A stretch of 7,903 bases of DNA, taken from contig CAKVBV010000082.1 of the NCBI GenBank assembly GCA_934725535.1, forward strand, positions 1 through 7,903, read 5' to 3'. How positions within the stretch are numbered: position 1 is the first letter of the stretch; every line of letters begins with the position of its first letter. Shown here piece by piece: positions 5,508 to 7,903 of the stretch. The position numbers and the translations under genes are program-made. A model generated the notes under the pieces. That model did no database searches, had not been told where the DNA came from, and saw nothing but the letters and a program-made list of their open reading frames with translations. The stretch is from an uncultured Bacteroidales bacterium. GTDB lineage: Bacteria; Bacteroidota; Bacteroidia; Bacteroidales; Paludibacteraceae.

Positions 5508-6164
5508 ATGAGTAGAGTACATCAAATATCACCGAGTCTGCTGGCAGCGGACTTCGGGAACCTGCAACGCGAGTGCGAGATGATAAACCGCAGCCATGCG
5601 GACTACCTGCACGTGGACGTGATGGACGGCGTGTTTGTGCCGAACATCTCTTTCGGCTTTCCCGTCATGAAGACGCTCAAACAGCACTGTACCAAGCCAT
5701 TGGACGTGCACTTGATGATTACGCACCCCGAGAAATACGTGGAGCGTTTCTGCGATGCGGGGGCGTGGAGCGTGGGCTTCCACCTCGAAGCCACCGACCA
5801 AGCCGATGCCATTCTCGACCTGATTCGTGCCAAAGGGATGCGCACGTGCCTCACCATCAACCCCGACATCGATGTGCACCGCCTTGACCCGTATTTGGAC
5901 AAGGTGGATATGCTGCTCATCATGTCGGTGTATGCGGGTTTCGGGGGGCAGTCGTTCATTCCCGAATCGATAGACAAGGTGCGCTATTTGCGTCAGGCAT
6001 TGGACGCACGCGGGCTGCCGACGCTGATTGAAGTGGACGGAGGAGTCAACCGCAAGTGGGCACCCGAACTATGGCGTGCCGGTGCCGATGTATTAGTGGC
6101 AGGCAGTGCGGTGTTCCAAGCCAAAGACCCGCTGGCTGCCATCGACTTATTGAAAGAGGAATGA
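5508..6164 (+). CDS. rpe: Ribulose-phosphate 3-epimerase
   Basis: This 218-aa protein has the normal family length. It interconverts D-ribulose 5-phosphate and D-xylulose 5-phosphate in the pentose phosphate pathway, as a cytosolic metal-dependent TIM barrel. Visible motifs are SPSLLAADF (8-16), the signature LHVDVMDGVFVPNISFG (34-50), LDVHLMI (65-71), the MSVYAGFGGQSFIP loop (139-152), IEVDGGVN (174-181) and the phosphate-binding VAGSAVF (197-203). Metal and catalytic residues fit H35, D37, H68 and D177. The 139-152 loop has VYAGFGG where many relatives have VNPGFGG. The ATG at 5508 puts SPSLL at the usual distance from the N terminus. A Bacteroides-type promoter lies upstream with a heptamer-repeat leader, and comEC overlaps the 3' end by 4 nt. 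Confidence 0.97.
   Translation: MSRVHQISPSLLAADFGNLQRECEMINRSHADYLHVDVMDGVFVPNISFGFPVMKTLKQHCTKPLDVHLMITHPEKYVERFCDAGAWSVGFHLEATDQADAILDLIRAKGMRTCLTINPDIDVHRLDPYLDKVDMLLIMSVYAGFGGQSFIPESIDKVRYLRQALDARGLPTLIEVDGGVNRKWAPELWRAGADVLVAGSAVFQAKDPLAAIDLLKEE
6152..6164 (+). promoter_or_regulatory. Shine-Dalgarno and ATGA overlap coupling comEC to rpe
   Basis: GAAAGAGG (6152-6159) lies just before ATGA, where the comEC ATG (6161-6163) overlaps the rpe TGA (6162-6164). This purine-rich site, together with the hydrophobic segment that follows, supports the start at 6161 over in-frame starts further upstream. The spacing to the ATG is short, so reinitiation by ribosomes finishing rpe probably contributes. 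Confidence 0.7.
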
Positions 6165-7561
6165 GATGGCTGGCGGCACATACGTGGCTGCTTGCGTTGG
6201 TGCCGCTGATAGTTGTGCTTGTGGTTTGCTACCACACAGGCTTTCCTGTTAACCTATTGTCTGACAGCGAAGTACCGTATCTCGACCGCGATACGGTGCT
6301 GTGTGTGCGCCTTATGGATGAGGGACAGGAACGCACCAAGACTATCCGCTATACCGCACAGGCGCAAGACGGGAGCCGGTTTCTGCTATATCTACAGAAA
6401 GACAGTTTGGATTATCCCCGTGCGGGTGATGTCCTTTTAGTGCAAACCACCGTGCACCGCGGAGGCATGTTGGGCGACTTCGATTACGGTCGTTACCTGC
6501 GGCAGCAAGGGCTTGCCGGTAGCGGTTGGGCGCACCGAGGCAATTGGCAAGTGATTGGTTACCAGCCACTGCGCGGACCGCGTGCCATAGCAGAACGGTG
6601 CCAGCGGACATTGCATAAACGCTATCGGGCATTGGGGCTTCACGGGAAAGAGTTGGGTATCGTGAGCGCACTCACATTGGGCTACCGCGAAGAATTGGAC
6701 AAACAGGTGCAGCAGAGTTTCTCTGCCGCGGGGGCAATGCATATATTGGCAGTCAGTGGTCTGCATACAGGCGTGATGTGGGGCGTGATAATGTGGCTGC
6801 TGACATTGGGCGGACTCGCCAAACCCCTCTACAAACAACGCGGCAGGCGTTGGGCAATCGCCATGGTAGGGATAGTGGCACTTTGGGGATATGCCTTCGT
6901 CACGGGTCTGAGCCCGTCGGTGATGCGTAGTGCATTGATGGTGACTTTGCTGGAAATCAGTTACCTGTTGCGCCGCACGCTGTCAAGTATCAACTGCCTG
7001 TCCGCAGCGGCAGTCATCATATTGCTTGTCAATCCGTTAGCACTTTGGAGTGTTAGTTTCCAACTCAGTTTTGCTGCCATGGCAGGACTGCTGTTCGTTG
7101 CCCGACGCATGCAGCAAAGGGTGATGTTGCGAGGGGAACTGGTTACTTATATAGGTGGTCTGCTACTGACTTCGGTGGCGGCACAGATAGGCACGGCACC
7201 CCTGACGCTCTACTACTTTGGGCAAACGAGTAACTACTTTGCCCTCACCAATATCGCCGTCATACCCATGGCGTTTGTGCTGTTTGCCCTGTGCCTTGGC
7301 GCGTTAGCCCTCTCGTGGTGCATAGTGGGAACATGGATAGGCACTGCCGTACAGGGCTGCGCATGGCTGTTGAGACGATATGTAGAATGGATAGAAAGCC
7401 TCCCCTACTCCACCACGCAGGTATCGATAAGTGCGCCCTCGGTGGCTTTGCTGTACGGTGCCATCGTGTGCGGGCTGCTGATGATGCGCGGAGACAGGGT
7501 ACACTGGTGGTGGCTGATAGGTGTGATGGGGTGTATAGGTGCCGCGGTAGTGATACACTGA
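6161..7561 (+). CDS. comEC: ComEC/Rec2-like competence channel protein, short form
   Basis: This is a 466-aa inner-membrane protein related to ComEC/Rec2, which carries single-stranded DNA across the cytoplasmic membrane during natural transformation. Residues 8-24 form a membrane segment. Residues about 40-135 form a DUF4131/OB-like soluble part with the typical GDFDYGRYLRQQGLAGSGW (105-123). Residues about 160-435 form the Competence domain, with HILAVSGLHTG (194-204), GLSPSVMRSALM (249-260), NPLALWSVSFQLSF (291-304) and NYFALTNIAVIPMAF (358-372). Two further membrane segments end the protein. It is shorter than many relatives (often about 650-800 aa). Only one membrane segment precedes the OB part, and there is no C-terminal metallo-beta-lactamase-like domain. 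The stop lies at the edge of a repeat element. Translation is probably coupled to rpe. Competence has not been shown for this organism. Confidence 0.92.
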   Translation: MRWLAAHTWLLALVPLIVVLVVCYHTGFPVNLLSDSEVPYLDRDTVLCVRLMDEGQERTKTIRYTAQAQDGSRFLLYLQKDSLDYPRAGDVLLVQTTVHRGGMLGDFDYGRYLRQQGLAGSGWAHRGNWQVIGYQPLRGPRAIAERCQRTLHKRYRALGLHGKELGIVSALTLGYREELDKQVQQSFSAAGAMHILAVSGLHTGVMWGVIMWLLTLGGLAKPLYKQRGRRWAIAMVGIVALWGYAFVTGLSPSVMRSALMVTLLEISYLLRRTLSSINCLSAAAVIILLVNPLALWSVSFQLSFAAMAGLLFVARRMQQRVMLRGELVTYIGGLLLTSVAAQIGTAPLTLYYFGQTSNYFALTNIAVIPMAFVLFALCLGALALSWCIVGTWIGTAVQGCAWLLRRYVEWIESLPYSTTQVSISAPSVALLYGAIVCGLLMMRGDRVHWWWLIGVMGCIGAAVVIH

Positions 7562-7592
7562 CTCCCTCCCCCCCTCAAAGAGGAGGATTCGG
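7560..7592. repeat. CCCCCTC-AAA-GAGGAGG palindrome, copy 2
   Basis: It aligns with 5153-5186, sharing GACTCCC at the left and ATTCGG at the right. The stem (7570-7576 with 7580-7586, AAA loop) has one C/A mismatch. Its first two bases belong to the comEC stop codon TGA (7559-7561). Confidence 0.8.
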
Positions 7593-7665
7593 TTGGACTA
7601 TAACGGACAACTACTATAACCGCCTTGAGTAAGAGACCATATAATTCGGCATTTTTAGGGAGGCA

Positions 7666-7687
7666 TTTGAACGGACGGCTACGCCGT
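7666..7687. repeat. 14-mer copy 2 with ACGGC/GCCGT hairpin
   Basis: TTTGAACGGACGGC (7666-7679) is an exact copy of 5139-5152. It overlaps a 5-bp stem ACGGC (7675-7679) and GCCGT (7683-7687) with loop TAC, another three-base-loop GC hairpin like those at 4264, 5365 and 5381. Confidence 0.65.
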
Positions 7688-7757
7688 ATTATCACACATT
7701 AGTCACAAATAACATACGCTCCAATTAGCGCAACTGATGTAATCATAAAAATCGGCG

Positions 7758-7839
7758 TATGGGTCATTTTGCAGGCTGAGAAGTGGGTAGTATGTCTCTA
7801 TGGGTCATTTTGCAGGCTGGAAAAATGGTGGTATAAATT
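7758..7839. repeat. 41-bp direct tandem repeat, two units
   Basis: A 21-nt word beginning TATGGGTCATTTTGCAGG occurs at 7758-7778 and again, identical, at 7799-7819, exactly 41 nt apart. The following 20 nt are diverged but alignable (GTGGGTAGTAT against ATGGTGGTAT). A partly similar word, TATGGGCATTTTGG, occurs at 18-31. Confidence 0.85.
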
Positions 7840-7873
7840 GCCCCTAAAAATCTCTCTGTTGGGGATTGCGTAG

Positions 7874-7896
7874 TATGCGGCTTGGGGAGCCGCGTA
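7874..7896. repeat. Terminal hairpin with GCGGCT/AGCCGC stem
   Basis: TATGCGGCT (7874-7882) pairs with AGCCGCGTA (7888-7896) around TGGGG, giving a 9-bp stem with one G-T wobble. Its CTTGGGG resembles the reverse complement of the CCCCAAG flank of the REP-like palindromes, so a distant relation is possible. Confidence 0.6.
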
Positions 7897-7903
7897 ATAG
7901 TCT

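Larger units (their letters stand above)
7562..7903. other. Non-coding tail of the window with repeats
   Basis: No recognisable gene lies in these 342 nt on either strand. Contents are a palindrome (7560-7592), the second 14-mer copy (7666-7679), a small hairpin (7675-7687), a 7-bp inverted repeat CATACGC/GCGTATG (7713-7719 and 7755-7761), a 41-bp direct repeat (7758-7839) and a terminal hairpin (7874-7896). No exact Bacteroides -7 box is visible on either strand. Confidence 0.65.

Noticed and set aside
6056..6160. In-frame extension of ComEC by 35 residues into rpe
   Set aside because: The added residues are Cys/Arg-rich and unlike ComEC. The ATGA overlap with a purine-rich site at 6152-6159 gives a better start.
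7758..7903. CRISPR-like array at the window end
   Set aside because: There are only two repeats of a 21-nt core, the intervening sequence is itself partly repeated, and no cas gene is present.

Overview
The window looks like chromosomal DNA from a member of the Bacteroidales (Bacteroidota), possibly Prevotella-like. Four things support this. One large protein has a type A C-terminal sorting domain of the type IX secretion system (T9SS). The next is a BspA-type leucine-rich-repeat surface protein. Two promoters match the Bacteroides sigma-ABfr pattern (TTG, 20 bases, TACCTTTG), and most starts lack Shine-Dalgarno sequences. An rpe-comEC pair is arranged as is common in this order. The genus cannot be fixed from sequence alone.

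Layout. Positions 1-266 are a non-coding leader with hairpins. Positions 267-4254 hold two tightly linked plus-strand genes, 4 nt apart, for exported proteins: a 796-aa protein with seven Ig/PKD-like modules and a T9SS tail, and a 530-aa BspA-like LRR protein. A 434-nt repeat-rich gap (4255-4688) separates them from the convergent minus-strand ridA (4689-5063). A 444-nt divergent intergenic region (5064-5507) carries the ridA and rpe promoters plus several repeats. Then come rpe (5508-6164) and a comEC-like gene (6161-7561), which overlap by 4 nt and are probably translationally coupled. The last 342 nt (7562-7903) contain no recognisable gene but hold a 41-bp direct repeat and hairpins.

How the genes work together. 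The first two probably form a surface or secreted adhesin pair. RidA (enamine/imine deaminase) and Rpe (pentose phosphate pathway) are housekeeping enzymes, and ComEC is a DNA-uptake channel protein. ComEC is short here: only the OB-like and Competence parts are evident.

The most unusual aspect is the density of small repeats in every gap: GC-rich palindromes with three-base loops, CCCCCTC-AAA-GAGGGGG elements at gene 3' ends, and 7-, 11-, 17- and 41-bp tandem or direct repeats. One palindrome seems to supply the last codons and stop of the LRR gene. A heptamer array fills the rpe 5' leader. I see no convincing new defence or mobile system, CRISPR array, tRNA or rRNA.
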